Of a stretch of DNA of 64,000 bases, positions 45,814-55,153 are shown one piece after another. The DNA lies in contig OY782766.1 of assembly GCA_963678235.1 (NCBI GenBank), positions 1,860,001-1,924,000 on the forward strand. Direction: 5' to 3'. The number at the start of each line of letters is the position of its first letter. Position 1 is the stretch's first letter. Under the pieces are notes generated by a model. The model did no database searches, was not told the DNA's origin, and saw nothing but the letters and a program-made list of their open reading frames with translations. The translations under genes and the position numbers were made by a program. This DNA comes from JABMQB01 sp963678235 (GTDB lineage: Bacteria > Bacteroidota > Bacteroidia > Bacteroidales > Prolixibacteraceae).

Positions 45814-47070
45814 CTAGCTCGCATCTGATTCTTTCAATATCAACTTACGTAATAATTGTAACGCAGTTTGGCTGCTCCTTAATATGTTCCGCTCCCGGTT
45901 CTTGCCCACAAAAACGAATTTCTTGGCAATTATTTTTTTTGTACCAGCCACTGCAATCCAGACTGTTCCAACTGGTTTTTCTTCTGTTCCGCCATCTGGC
46001 CCGGCAATTCCGGTTGTTGAAATGGCATAATCAGTATTCATTGCGGCTTTTACTCCTTTTACCATCTCAATTGCAACTTCTTTACTAACTGCCCCTACCC
46101 TGTTTAAAGTATCTTCTTTAACATTTAATAAGTTCTTTTTTATTTCGTTAGAATAGGAACATATCCCGCCCTTGTAGTAGCCCGAACTTCCGGGAATGGA
46201 TGTGATTAAATGGGAAATATAACCACCACTACAACTCTCGGCTACAGATAAAGTCTTGCCCGCTTTTAATAGATTTTTCCCAATTACTCCTGCAAGTAAA
46301 TCATCGTCGTAACCATAAATATCGTTGCCTAAAAGTTCTTGCAATTTCACTACCTGATCCTGTATTTGATCTTTTAAGGTATGGTTTCCATTGTCAACAG
46401 CACTTATTCGTAGCCTCACAGCCATAGGGCTTGGAAGATATGCCAATTTCATATTTTCAGGAAGTTGGCTCTCAAAATCTTCCAATCGTTCAGCCAATAC
46501 AGATTCCGGTATTCCCTGGGTAAGGACAGTTTTATGTATTATATCGATGGTTTTTCCAGATTTTTTTAAGCGCGGAATAATTTGCTCTGCTACCAGGTAT
46601 TTCATTTCAAAAGGCACACCTGGAACAGAAACAAAAATGGTATCGTTTTTTTCGAACCACATACCTGGTGCTGTTCCTTCTTCGTTATGCAAAACCGTAC
46701 AATCTTCAGGCAACAAGGCCTGGTCCCGGTTAATCTTGTTCATCGGTATTTTCCGATTTGCAAAGCGCTTAATTATTATGTCTAAGGTGGGCTGGTGTAA
46801 AACCAATTTTGTATCAAAATAGTCACATAAGGTATTTCTTGTGATATCGTCTTTTGTTGGACCTAATCCTCCGGTTATTAATACTAAATCGACCTTTTCC
46901 TCTGCTTTTTTTAGTGCTTCTTTAATTTGCTGGGCATTGTCGGATACAGATGTGATTTGGTAAACTTCAATTCCGATAGCATTTAGTTTTTTTGCTATCC
47001 ATGCTGAATTGGTATCCACAATTTGCCCAATCAGGATTTCATCCCCTATGGTTATTATTTCAGCTTTCAT
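45814..47070 (-). CDS. cinA: CinA-family nicotinamide-nucleotide amidohydrolase, two-domain form
   Basis: A 418-residue protein. Residues 1-~170 are the molybdopterin-binding-like (CinA N) domain: MKAEIITIGDEILIGQIVDTN and LITGGLGPTKDDITRN. After a linker (~170-250) comes the PncC domain (~255-412): SVAESCSGGYISHLITSIPGSSGYYKGGICSYSNEIK, then STTGIAGPDGGTEEKPVGTVW. The C-terminal domain deamidates NMN to nicotinate mononucleotide, and the N-terminal domain can act as a pyrophosphatase on ADP-ribose-type compounds. Its start overlaps the end of the M48 protease gene by 11 bases, so the two are co-transcribed. Confidence 0.93.
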   Translation of the reverse strand: MKAEIITIGDEILIGQIVDTNSAWIAKKLNAIGIEVYQITSVSDNAQQIKEALKKAEEKVDLVLITGGLGPTKDDITRNTLCDYFDTKLVLHQPTLDIIIKRFANRKIPMNKINRDQALLPEDCTVLHNEEGTAPGMWFEKNDTIFVSVPGVPFEMKYLVAEQIIPRLKKSGKTIDIIHKTVLTQGIPESVLAERLEDFESQLPENMKLAYLPSPMAVRLRISAVDNGNHTLKDQIQDQVVKLQELLGNDIYGYDDDLLAGVIGKNLLKAGKTLSVAESCSGGYISHLITSIPGSSGYYKGGICSYSNEIKKNLLNVKEDTLNRVGAVSKEVAIEMVKGVKAAMNTDYAISTTGIAGPDGGTEEKPVGTVWIAVAGTKKIIAKKFVFVGKNRERNILRSSQTALQLLRKLILKESDAS

Positions 47071-48307
47071 GTTTCGTTAGGGTTCTTAAATAAGCCAAAC
47101 GTTGCAATAACGTTGGGTGTGAATAATGGAAAAATACATATCTGGGATGCGGGGTCAGGTTGCTTAAATTTTTTATCGACAATTTTTTTAACGAAGACGC
47201 CAGTGCTTCTGCATCGTAATTATCGGCAGCAAATTTATCAGCCTGGTATTCATTTTTACGAGAAAGAATATTCATAACTATTCCCAACACAAATGAAACG
47301 GGTGAGTAAAGTGTCACGAATGCAATTAGCCCTATATGGAAATTTGGCTCTTCTACCCCCAATGCCATACTCAATTCAGGGCTTTTTACCAATAACCCAA
47401 AAAGAAACAAAATAAAACCTGTTTGAATCAACGAAATAATTAGGCTCTGATAAACGTGTTTTTTTTTATAATGCCCAATCTCGTGTGCTAAAACCGCCAC
47501 CAACTCATTTATTTCGAGATCATTAATTAAGGTATCGTATAAAACGATTCGCTTTTTCGCCCCCAGGCCTGTAAAATATGCATTGGCTTTGGTTGATCGT
47601 TTGGAGCCATTGATAACAAAAATATTGTCCAGTTTAAATCCTACTTTATCGGAAAAAGTTTTAATAGCATCCCTTAACTCCCCATCTTCCAAAGGCGTTT
47701 GCTTGTTAAACAGAGGCACAATCAGGTTTGAATAAAACATCGACATAAATATGGTAAAGGCAGAAATAACCAACCATGCAAGCAGCCAAAAATAGCTTTG
47801 GGTTTTACCGTAAATCCAAATAATTAGGGCTAGCAAACCACCTCCAATAATAGCACCCAAAAGCAATCCTTTTATTTTATCAAGAATAAATATTTTGGGG
47901 GTAGCTTTATTGAAACCATATTTTTCTTCAATTACGAACGTATCGTAAATTGAAAATGGTGTGTTTATAATATCTGTTGCAAGCAATAGGATACCAAAGA
48001 AAATAAAGGCTACCAATATCGGATTCGATGTAATTTCATAAGCCCATGTGTTTACAATTGCAAAGCCAAAAAATGCAAACATAGCCAGGGTAATCAGGAA
48101 ATTTAAAACTCCGGATATCATTCCAAAGCGAAAATTTTCTTTCTGATAAGCTTGTTGCTTTTTGTACTTTCCTTCATCGTAAATCCCCTTCAATTCATCG
48201 GGCAACTGATCGCTCCAGCGGGTTGTGTTTAAGTAATCAAGGTATCTTTCGAACAGATATTCAGCGACAATAAGCCCAATGATGATAAAAAAAAGTGTGT
48301 TGTGCAT
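47060..48307 (-). CDS. M48-family CAAX-type membrane metallopeptidase
   Basis: A 415-residue inner-membrane zinc protease of the Ste24/HtpX group when started at MHNTLFFIII. The frame is open 14 codons further upstream, but a -7 element lies at 48331-48338, inside that extension. N-terminal helices, the KYGFNKATPKIFILDKIKG loop and the zinc-binding LAHEIGHYKKKH (HExxH) are seen, with the third ligand Glu in NEYQADKFAAD. The overall length and order are those of Ste24-type CAAX prenyl proteases, which bacteria use for membrane protein quality control. It is the first gene of a two-gene operon with cinA. Confidence 0.93.
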   Translation of the reverse strand: MHNTLFFIIIGLIVAEYLFERYLDYLNTTRWSDQLPDELKGIYDEGKYKKQQAYQKENFRFGMISGVLNFLITLAMFAFFGFAIVNTWAYEITSNPILVAFIFFGILLLATDIINTPFSIYDTFVIEEKYGFNKATPKIFILDKIKGLLLGAIIGGGLLALIIWIYGKTQSYFWLLAWLVISAFTIFMSMFYSNLIVPLFNKQTPLEDGELRDAIKTFSDKVGFKLDNIFVINGSKRSTKANAYFTGLGAKKRIVLYDTLINDLEINELVAVLAHEIGHYKKKHVYQSLIISLIQTGFILFLFGLLVKSPELSMALGVEEPNFHIGLIAFVTLYSPVSFVLGIVMNILSRKNEYQADKFAADNYDAEALASSLKKLSIKNLSNLTPHPRYVFFHYSHPTLLQRLAYLRTLTKHES

Positions 48308-48330
48308 ATTTGTGTTTTCAAGTAAGGAAA

Positions 48331-48338
48331 CAAAGATA
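48331..48338 (-). promoter_or_regulatory. -7 element of the M48 protease gene
   Basis: TATCTTTG on the minus strand, 23 bases before the chosen ATG, matches TAnnTTTG and supports that start. Confidence 0.48.
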
Positions 48339-48416
48339 ACAACAAACAACTGGCGAAGGAAGTTTTTATGCTAAAATGAAGGCTAAGATCAAATTTAGTA
48401 TATAATGGTAGTGATT

Positions 48417-50336
48417 TTACGAACCTTTTTTTACTAGCACCATTTTATTATTATCTGCACTTTTAACATCCTTATAAAACTCTATTAATTTGGGATAAGA
48501 TTCCTTAGGATAATTTCCTCTTTTACGAACTAATTTTCGATTGTATTTCACTTTATTGCCATCAATCTGCACTTTGGAATCATAATCCCCAAATTCAGAA
48601 GAAATATGTATTGGCTCCGGGATATTTTTAAGTTCAAAACCTTCGGGCAACTGGAATTCATTTTTATCCATTTCGGTATAAGCATTTTTTAACACAACTT
48701 TAGTTTTCCTGTTCCGAACTTTCTTAGGGACATAGGTTGACCTGTTATACAAATTTAGTGGTACAAACAGGTTATCTTCCATTTGAACAGAATAATCATT
48801 AATACTGACATCCATTGTTAAATGTGCCTCTGGCAGCTCATTCGGTTTAAGTTCAATGTTATAACTGTTAATTTTAAAATCATTAAAATCTACAGTTTTA
48901 TATAAATATTTTTCCTGCTCTTCTTTGCTTTCATAATATAGGCTCCCAAGCGTTTCATAGCGCATCCCTTTATACTCAGAACCTATTTTCACTTCGGCAC
49001 TTCCATCAGAATTGATTGCGGTTTCCAGATTATTGGAAAGGTTGTTTTCGTCCTCAGAATAGTACCTGGTCTTTACTAAACGGCTTTCAGATTCTTGAAT
49101 TACCAAGGCATGACGGTTTCCTGTAAAAGCGCCAAGGTACCCAAATGGGTTTCGTTGCGAGGTACATTCGAGCCAAATTGTATCTTTTTGATTCGGAACC
49201 ATTAATATGGCATGGTTGAATTGTGATTTGGGAAAATCTTCTTTAACATCTTTGGTATATCGACCAGCATTTATTAGAACATAATTCGATTCAATACCAA
49301 CTGCATTTAACAAAGCATTCATATAATTAGACAATCCTTTACAGTCGCCATACCCTTTATCATCTACCTCGCATGCATCTGCTGTTTGCCATCCACCAAT
49401 ACCTAATTGGATACTAATATACCTGGATTTTGATTGCAGGTATTCATACAACTTTTTAACCTTCTCTTCAACCGTTTTACAATCCTTGACCAATTCGTTT
49501 AATTTAATTATAGTTTCCTCGGGCAATGTATTTCTGCCCTTGTTCAACTCAACTACCCAATCACCAATTGTCTTCCACGATTCTGTTGATCCCTCATATC
49601 CATCCATTTCAAACAATTTAGATCTGGTATAAACATATGGGGTAAACTCTGATAGCAAAGGACTATGAGGCTCTTCTTTTAGTGCAAGGAAATTTTCCAA
49701 ACTCCAATGGTAAACTTTATCCCCTTTCTCCTTTTTGATTTGTAACGGATTGATTACATTTAATTCCTCATATATAAATTCAATTCCTTCAGGAACCACA
49801 ATCGAAAAAATATCTTTTTCAATAGATTGATTATAACTTGATACAGGATGCCAATTTGGGAAGAAAAAAGTTGTTGCATAATCCATTTCGTATTCATATT
49901 CAAATGTGAATGGATAATCGCTGTTTTTTGCTTCATAGAATTTAATACGTCCATCTGTAAGTGACCCACTTTGTCCGGTCGCCAGGTTTAAATCATTAAT
50001 TTCCGAATTTTTCACTTTTCGAACTTCTTCACCTTCTTTATTATAGATACAAGCATTTAATCCGTTAATGTTTCTGAATTTGTCGTACGGAAGATAGAAA
50101 GAAGCCAAATCGTCGGCGCGTGAATTTAGGATTGTAATAGCATAAGTGCACTTTAATTTCATCTTGCCCTTATCTATAATCGTATATTGATAATCGCTTA
50201 ATCGAACAACTGAGGTCGCATTTTTAAGCAGTTTTTCGTTTATCTGTTCAACCACATATTTTTTTTCTTTAGCTGCATAGCTATTTAATGATACAAGAAG
50301 GAAAAAAGATAAATAAACCAGAATTCTATATTGCAT
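48417..50336 (-). CDS. DUF3857 / transglutaminase-like secreted protein, catalytic residues present
   Basis: A 639-residue protein with a signal peptide (1-21, ending NSYA). Residues ~45-210 form a DUF3857 beta domain (YAITILNSRADDLASFYLPY). Residues ~275-395 form a transglutaminase-like cysteine-protease fold with Cys332 in KGYGDCKGLSNYMNALL, His375 in SQFNHAILMVP and an acidic residue in WLECTSQ. A C-terminal DUF-type beta domain follows. It should lie in the periplasm or on the outer membrane. It follows 6 bases behind a paralogue that lacks the Cys/His pair. The family is common in Bacteroidota, with no settled function. Confidence 0.85.
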   Translation of the reverse strand: MQYRILVYLSFFLLVSLNSYAAKEKKYVVEQINEKLLKNATSVVRLSDYQYTIIDKGKMKLKCTYAITILNSRADDLASFYLPYDKFRNINGLNACIYNKEGEEVRKVKNSEINDLNLATGQSGSLTDGRIKFYEAKNSDYPFTFEYEYEMDYATTFFFPNWHPVSSYNQSIEKDIFSIVVPEGIEFIYEELNVINPLQIKKEKGDKVYHWSLENFLALKEEPHSPLLSEFTPYVYTRSKLFEMDGYEGSTESWKTIGDWVVELNKGRNTLPEETIIKLNELVKDCKTVEEKVKKLYEYLQSKSRYISIQLGIGGWQTADACEVDDKGYGDCKGLSNYMNALLNAVGIESNYVLINAGRYTKDVKEDFPKSQFNHAILMVPNQKDTIWLECTSQRNPFGYLGAFTGNRHALVIQESESRLVKTRYYSEDENNLSNNLETAINSDGSAEVKIGSEYKGMRYETLGSLYYESKEEQEKYLYKTVDFNDFKINSYNIELKPNELPEAHLTMDVSINDYSVQMEDNLFVPLNLYNRSTYVPKKVRNRKTKVVLKNAYTEMDKNEFQLPEGFELKNIPEPIHISSEFGDYDSKVQIDGNKVKYNRKLVRKRGNYPKESYPKLIEFYKDVKSADNNKMVLVKKGS

Positions 50337-50342
50337 AATCTA

Positions 50343-52286
50343 CTAAACTTTTTTAAGAACAATCATCTCTGATTGTTTAGTCACAATTCGATTAAAAAAC
50401 TCTTTTAAATATTGGTATTCGGAATATACGAACATTGGTTTATTGATTTCAACTTTACATATTATCTGGGTACTTCCATTCATACTCTGCGACATATATG
50501 TAAAGTTTCCGGCGCCATCAGGTAGAGCAACCCTTAAAGGTTTCGGAAGCGTTTCCACTGTATAACCATCAAGGTTTTGGATTGTAACAATTATTTCTTC
50601 AGCTTGGGAAAATCCAAAATCTACAGGATATTTCCGATCTTCCAATGTAAATGGATTGGACATTTGTCGTTCCAAAACAATTGGATTTAAAAATAACTGA
50701 TCTCCATTATTTTCTAAAATATCCGAGAATTCTACTTCATAACTTACAGCAATACTTTTTTCGACACCTTCAATTACTTTGGTTTCATACTCATTGACAC
50801 TTACCCTATCATTGTCTTCTTCAAATTCTTCGATAATTTCATCTTCTGTTTTATCCTCGATCCGTTTCTGGTACAAGTATGCCGGATAGTCTTTATAACT
50901 ATAAGACACAGTTCCTGTAATATCATCAATGTCAGCAAAATCCATCACAATGCTTATTTTTTTTGCACCGTTCTTATTGCTTAAGTCAACCCATTCAACA
51001 GCACCTTTCTTTAATTTAAGCCCTTTATCATTTAAACACCTAAAAGGGATGTCGTTAACCGAACACATTTTATCGGTTGCGTCCAACAACACCTCTTTCC
51101 CATTTAGTTTTGCAGCGACTATCAGGTAATTAAATACCGAAATTTTAGGGAAAAAGAAATTGGTTATGCCCCTGCTTCTTGTACTAAGAATAACAGGGTC
51201 GCATTCAATATCCAATTTTCGTAGAAGGTTTATTAAAATTAAGTTTATCTCTGCTACACTACCGACACCATCGTTATAAACTTTTCGTAATGAGGTGTTG
51301 GCATAAATTGCATATCGTTCATCCCACTTAATTTTTTCTTTGATAAAAGAAAATGCTGCAGTTATTTTAGACTCATCATTAGCACAATCTGCATTAATTT
51401 GATCAACAATGTCATTTAGAAATGAGCCAGTATTTAATAGCCGTCCTAAATCCTCATCCTCAATTAATTCTGTTATTACACTCTGCCATGATTGCGAAAA
51501 ATCTTCGTATATCGATCCGGGAATATCAATGAGGCTTAACTCAAAGTTAACCCCTAAAATAAAACCATCTTCATTTAACATAAAAGGTTCCCCTTTAAAA
51601 GCGGGCATATCCTTTACGTTCCAATAATACTTGTTCGTATTCATTCCATTATAAGAAAGGACATCTTGTTCGGCAACATTAAACGACTCATATCCTTTCA
51701 TTTGAACCTGATAGGTGAAAAATTCTGGTATCCGAACATCATATTCGGAGAATCTAACCGGAATGGAACGTTGAAAATCCCAGCCTCGTAACCGCCAAAA
51801 CTGATTAGAAGTAATTGAATATTTTAATTCGATCACCGAACCAGGTTGCACATTTGGGAAAGTTATTTTATAGGTATTCATGTAGTCGGAAGTTCTCTCC
51901 AAATGTTTGGAATCAGAATCAAGTTTTATTTTAACAATGTCACCATTCTCAACATTGTAAGTATAACCTTTTATACCGGCTATTGATTCATTTCCGTTAC
52001 CATAAATCGGTATTTCAAAATTTCCATACTTTAACCCTTCCTTGGTGAGGATTTTTATACGCTGGATTCTTTCATGACGAAAAGCCAAGGAGCCACTTCC
52101 TAAATCAAAATATGTTTGTCCACTATCATATAGCACAACAGCTTTTGCAGATGTATCAGGTTCATACACCAACATTTTAATATCGGCAGCATCTACTTTG
52201 CCAAATTTAATCTTACTATTATCTGCTTTTAATTGTTGGAATCCGAAAAGGAACAGGATGAAAATAAGTTTGGAGATTGAATTCAT
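50343..52286 (-). CDS. DUF3857 protein with a degenerate transglutaminase-like domain
   Basis: A 647-residue paralogue of the gene downstream, with a signal peptide (1-21), a DUF3857 domain (about 50-240, e.g. VIELKYSITSNQFWRLRGW) and a transglutaminase-like domain (about 290-410). In the latter, the segment DGVGSVAEINLILINLLRKL aligns with the Cys-containing segment of its neighbour but has Val344 in place of the catalytic Cys, and SVFNYLIV has Tyr387 in place of the catalytic His. LLDATDKMC retains the acidic part. It is probably a non-catalytic partner or binding protein. It is the first gene of the two-gene operon, 6 bases before the active-looking paralogue. Confidence 0.85.
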   Translation of the reverse strand: MNSISKLIFILFLFGFQQLKADNSKIKFGKVDAADIKMLVYEPDTSAKAVVLYDSGQTYFDLGSGSLAFRHERIQRIKILTKEGLKYGNFEIPIYGNGNESIAGIKGYTYNVENGDIVKIKLDSDSKHLERTSDYMNTYKITFPNVQPGSVIELKYSITSNQFWRLRGWDFQRSIPVRFSEYDVRIPEFFTYQVQMKGYESFNVAEQDVLSYNGMNTNKYYWNVKDMPAFKGEPFMLNEDGFILGVNFELSLIDIPGSIYEDFSQSWQSVITELIEDEDLGRLLNTGSFLNDIVDQINADCANDESKITAAFSFIKEKIKWDERYAIYANTSLRKVYNDGVGSVAEINLILINLLRKLDIECDPVILSTRSRGITNFFFPKISVFNYLIVAAKLNGKEVLLDATDKMCSVNDIPFRCLNDKGLKLKKGAVEWVDLSNKNGAKKISIVMDFADIDDITGTVSYSYKDYPAYLYQKRIEDKTEDEIIEEFEEDNDRVSVNEYETKVIEGVEKSIAVSYEVEFSDILENNGDQLFLNPIVLERQMSNPFTLEDRKYPVDFGFSQAEEIIVTIQNLDGYTVETLPKPLRVALPDGAGNFTYMSQSMNGSTQIICKVEINKPMFVYSEYQYLKEFFNRIVTKQSEMIVLKKV

Positions 52287-52384
52287 GATATATTAAATTT
52301 AATTATTAAATAAAAATATGATTTCTTAGGGAATGTAAAAAGAAATTCAATATTTCAGCCCTTATATAAAACCAATTTAAATAG

Positions 52385-52416
52385 TAGGAACCGTCTATAA
52401 ATTAAAACGGTTCCTA
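52385..52416 (-). terminator. Hairpin at the end of the hydrogenase operon
   Basis: AGGAACCGT (52386-52394) and ACGGTTCCT (52407-52415) form a perfect 9-bp stem extended by a T-A pair, with a 12-base loop. It lies about 25 bases after the hydC stop. The T run is weak (ACTATTT). Confidence 0.6.
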
Positions 52417-52439
52417 TTGTTAAAATTTTCTGGTTTATC

Positions 52440-52949
52440 TTATGCAGATTTTGATTCTGAAGCACAAGCCGGATCACGGTACTCAGCAAGGATCTCTTTG
52501 ACCTGGGTTGGGGCTACCCTTCCGTAAACCTTTTCACCTACCATCACCACAGGAGCTAATCCGCAAGCACCAACACAACGTAAGCTGCTTAATGAGAATT
52601 TCCCATCAGGGGTAGTCTCTCCAACCTCCACATTTAATTGTCTTTTTAATTCGGTGAGAACTTGTTCTGCCCCACGAACATAGCATGCTGTGCCCATACA
52701 AATCGAGATGGGATTTTCTCCCTGTGGTATCATCGTAAAAAAGGAATAAAAGGTCACAACCCCATATACTTTTGCTACAGATGTATTCAATTCATTGGCG
52801 ATTACTTCCTGAACCTCCGCCGGAAGATATCCCAATTTTCCTTGTACCTGGTGAAGGACGTTAATCAGCTCGCCTTCTTTATGTTCAAATTTTGCACAGA
52901 TATCTTTTATTTGCTGTATTGTTTTATCTGCTAATTTAATTTTTGGCAT
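52440..52949 (-). CDS. hydC: NuoE-like subunit of the bifurcating [FeFe]-hydrogenase (HydC/HndA)
   Basis: A 169-residue thioredoxin-like [2Fe-2S] protein of the 24-kDa NADH-dehydrogenase family. The four cluster cysteines are in CMGTACYVRGAEQ and LRCVGACGLAPVVMV. An N-terminal helical domain (1-75, LINVLHQVQGKLGYLPAEVQ) precedes them. It is the smallest subunit of the NAD- and ferredoxin-linked hydrogenase and passes electrons to HydB. It is the last gene in the operon, separated from hydA by the inserted four-helix-bundle gene. A short C-terminal tail rich in Ser/Ala follows. Confidence 0.94.
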   Translation of the reverse strand: MPKIKLADKTIQQIKDICAKFEHKEGELINVLHQVQGKLGYLPAEVQEVIANELNTSVAKVYGVVTFYSFFTMIPQGENPISICMGTACYVRGAEQVLTELKRQLNVEVGETTPDGKFSLSSLRCVGACGLAPVVMVGEKVYGRVAPTQVKEILAEYRDPACASESKSA

Positions 52950-52976
52950 AATTTTAATTTTGTCATTGGTTTCTGG

Positions 52977-53342
52977 TCATTGGTCATTAGTCTTTGAACC
53001 AATCGATTTAATATAAGGATTGTGCATTTTAGCAAGCAATACCATCTTTTTTTCAAGTTCTGAATATTTCACTTTATCTATCAAATTTCTTTGATAAGCC
53101 TTTTGCAACCAAGTTTGGGTTTCCGTTTGAGACCCTCTTGCATAATATTGAAATTGTCTGTTTTCTTTATAAAAGTAACGACCATATCCTTCACTGATAT
53201 TTGCTGCAATAGAATCAGAAGCATCAACCAATTGTTTACCAGTAGTCCATTTTTGAAACTTATCCCACTTTTCGACAATGAAATACACTTCATCTCCAAT
53301 TTCCATTGCTAACTGATAAACTTTTAAATCATTCAAATTCAT
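52977..53342 (-). CDS. Four-helix-bundle protein (23S rRNA intervening-sequence protein family)
   Basis: A 121-residue, all-helical protein of the IVP/S23 type: LKVYQLAMEIGDEVYFIVEKW, ASDSIAANISEGYGRYFYKENRQFQYYARGS and ETQTWLQKAY are the family signature. Homologues are encoded in rRNA intervening sequences or as stand-alone genes in many Bacteroidota, and relatives act as accessory proteins of diversity-generating retroelements; no enzyme activity is known. It interrupts the hydrogenase operon between hydA and hydC. GTCATTAG (52983-52990) and CTAATGAC (53360-53367) flank it as an inverted repeat, and the last codons of the gene lie inside the left copy. No reverse transcriptase is present. 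Confidence 0.9.
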   Translation of the reverse strand: MNLNDLKVYQLAMEIGDEVYFIVEKWDKFQKWTTGKQLVDASDSIAANISEGYGRYFYKENRQFQYYARGSQTETQTWLQKAYQRNLIDKVKYSELEKKMVLLAKMHNPYIKSIGSKTNDQ

Positions 53343-53367
53343 TTCCTATTGACTAAATTCTAATGAC
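52983..53367. repeat. Inverted repeats bounding the inserted four-helix-bundle gene
   Basis: GTCATTAG at 52983-52990 and CTAATGAC at 53360-53367 are perfect 8-bp inverted repeats. The surrounding bases extend an imperfect match (GGTCATTGGTCATTAG against AGCCAATAGTCATTAG). On the left side GGTCATT is tandemly repeated. Confidence 0.45.
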
Positions 53368-53380
53368 TATTGGCTATTTT

Positions 53381-55135
53381 CTACTTTTTCCTGTCAAAAT
53401 ACGAGGTGTGCAACAAATGATGTGCTTTATCGCTCATTGGCTTTCCTAAAAATTCCTCGTAAAGCTTAATAATATAAGGGTTTTCGTGCGATTTGCGAAT
53501 TGCCTTGTTTTTATCTTCTTTATAAATTGCCATTTGTCGCTTTTTAATGATTTCAGCATTACCATGGTGGTATGGCTGGCCACCTCCACCAATACACCCA
53601 CCAGGGCACGACATAATTTCAATGGCATGGAATTCGCTTTTTCCTGCCTGAATGTCTTCCAAAAGCTTTCTGGCATTTCCTAGTCCGTGAGCAATTCCAA
53701 TTTTAATTGGAAGACCATTAAAATCGATAGTTGCCTGACGCAAGCCTTCCATTCCGCGCAATTCTTCAAAATCAAGGCGAGGAAGATCTTTGCCAGTATG
53801 TAATTCATATGCTGTTCTTACAGCAGCTTCAATTACCCCACCAGTTGTTCCGAAAATTACCGCTGCACCTGTTGATTCCCCAAGTGGATTGTCAAACTCT
53901 TCGTTGGGCAATTTGTCGAATTCAATGTTAGCTACCTTTATGAGCGCTGCCAATTCACGGGTTGTGATGGCATAATCCACATCAGGATTGCCATTCACTT
54001 TGAATTCATCTCGCCCGCATTCGTATTTTTTTGCAACACATGGCATCACCGATACAACCACCATATCCTCTCTTTTTGTTTGAAGCTTATCAGCAAAATA
54101 GGTTTTTGCAATAGAGCCAAACATTTGCTGTGGAGAACGTGCTGTGGAAGGAATATCGATCATCTCAGGAAACTGATGTTCAAAGAATTTCACCCAAGCA
54201 GGACAACACGATGTTAAAATAGGTAATTTCACATCTTTATCACCTTCCAGGAATTTTCCCAACCGGGTTAATAATTCTGTTCCTTCTTCCATGATGGTAA
54301 GGTCTGCCGCAAAATCGGTATCAAAGACATGGTCGAAACCGAGTCGTTTTAGGGCAGCCACCAATTTCCCTGTCACCAGGGTGCCAGCTTCCATTCCGAA
54401 TTCTTCGCCCAATGCCGCCCTCACTGCCGGAGCCGTTTGAACAACAACCGTTTTATTTGGATCTGCCAAGGCTTTCAACACCTTCGCAGTTTCATCAACC
54501 TCAACCAGAGCCCCGGTTGGGCAAACTGCAACACATTGTCCGCAATAGGTACAGGTTGAATGATCGAGGTTCATCTCAAATGCCGGAGATACGACCGAAT
54601 TAAATCCGCGGTTAATTGCAGATAGCACACCTACGGTTTGTACTTCGTTGCACATCATTTCGCAACGACGGCACATGATACATTTGTCAACCTCGCGCTT
54701 AATTGCCGGAGAAGTATCTTCCCTGTAAGTTGACATTTCGCCCTTATAATGAATTTCCCGGATTCCGAGGTTGTGGGCCATGTCCTGCAAATCGCAATTG
54801 CCTGATTTGGCACAAACCAAACAATCTGGCGGGTGATCCGATAAAATAAGTTCCACGACAGTTCGTCGGGCATTGATTGCCCTCAACGAGTGCGTACTAA
54901 TTTCCATTCCTTCAGACACATCGGTACAACATGCCGGGGCAAGGTTCCTCCTACCCTTTACTTCCACCACGCATACGCGGCATCCTCCGGGTTTATTTTC
55001 AATGTTCAAATCTTCCAGCTTCATGTGACATAAAGTTGGAATATGTATGCCTATACTTGCAGCCGCTTCGAGCATTGTTGTTCCTTTTTTTACAACTACA
55101 GGCTTATTATCTATTGTTAAATTTACGGTATCCAT
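53381..55135 (-). CDS. hydA: Catalytic subunit of the bifurcating [FeFe]-hydrogenase (HydA/HndD)
   Basis: A 584-residue group A hydrogenase that makes or consumes H2. N-terminal [2Fe-2S] domain (Cys36, 52, 55, 70 region), His-ligated [4Fe-4S] motif (His101, Cys105, 108, 114 in HPPDCLVCAKSGNC), two [4Fe-4S] ferredoxin clusters (Cys152/155/158/162 and 195/198/201/205), then the H-cluster domain. All three signatures are intact: L1 TSCCPAW (308-314), L2 MPCVAKKYE (364-372) and L3 MSCPGGCIGGGGQP (508-521). With HydB, HydC and the HndB-like protein it should couple NADH and reduced ferredoxin to H2. Maturases HydE, HydF and HydG are not in the window. Confidence 0.96.
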   Translation of the reverse strand: MDTVNLTIDNKPVVVKKGTTMLEAAASIGIHIPTLCHMKLEDLNIENKPGGCRVCVVEVKGRRNLAPACCTDVSEGMEISTHSLRAINARRTVVELILSDHPPDCLVCAKSGNCDLQDMAHNLGIREIHYKGEMSTYREDTSPAIKREVDKCIMCRRCEMMCNEVQTVGVLSAINRGFNSVVSPAFEMNLDHSTCTYCGQCVAVCPTGALVEVDETAKVLKALADPNKTVVVQTAPAVRAALGEEFGMEAGTLVTGKLVAALKRLGFDHVFDTDFAADLTIMEEGTELLTRLGKFLEGDKDVKLPILTSCCPAWVKFFEHQFPEMIDIPSTARSPQQMFGSIAKTYFADKLQTKREDMVVVSVMPCVAKKYECGRDEFKVNGNPDVDYAITTRELAALIKVANIEFDKLPNEEFDNPLGESTGAAVIFGTTGGVIEAAVRTAYELHTGKDLPRLDFEELRGMEGLRQATIDFNGLPIKIGIAHGLGNARKLLEDIQAGKSEFHAIEIMSCPGGCIGGGGQPYHHGNAEIIKKRQMAIYKEDKNKAIRKSHENPYIIKLYEEFLGKPMSDKAHHLLHTSYFDRKK

Positions 55136-55153
55136 TTCAATAATTTTTCAGGT

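Noticed and set aside
52977..53342. The four-helix-bundle gene as an Avd accessory gene of a diversity-generating retroelement
   Set aside because: No reverse transcriptase and no variable/template repeat pair are present nearby.
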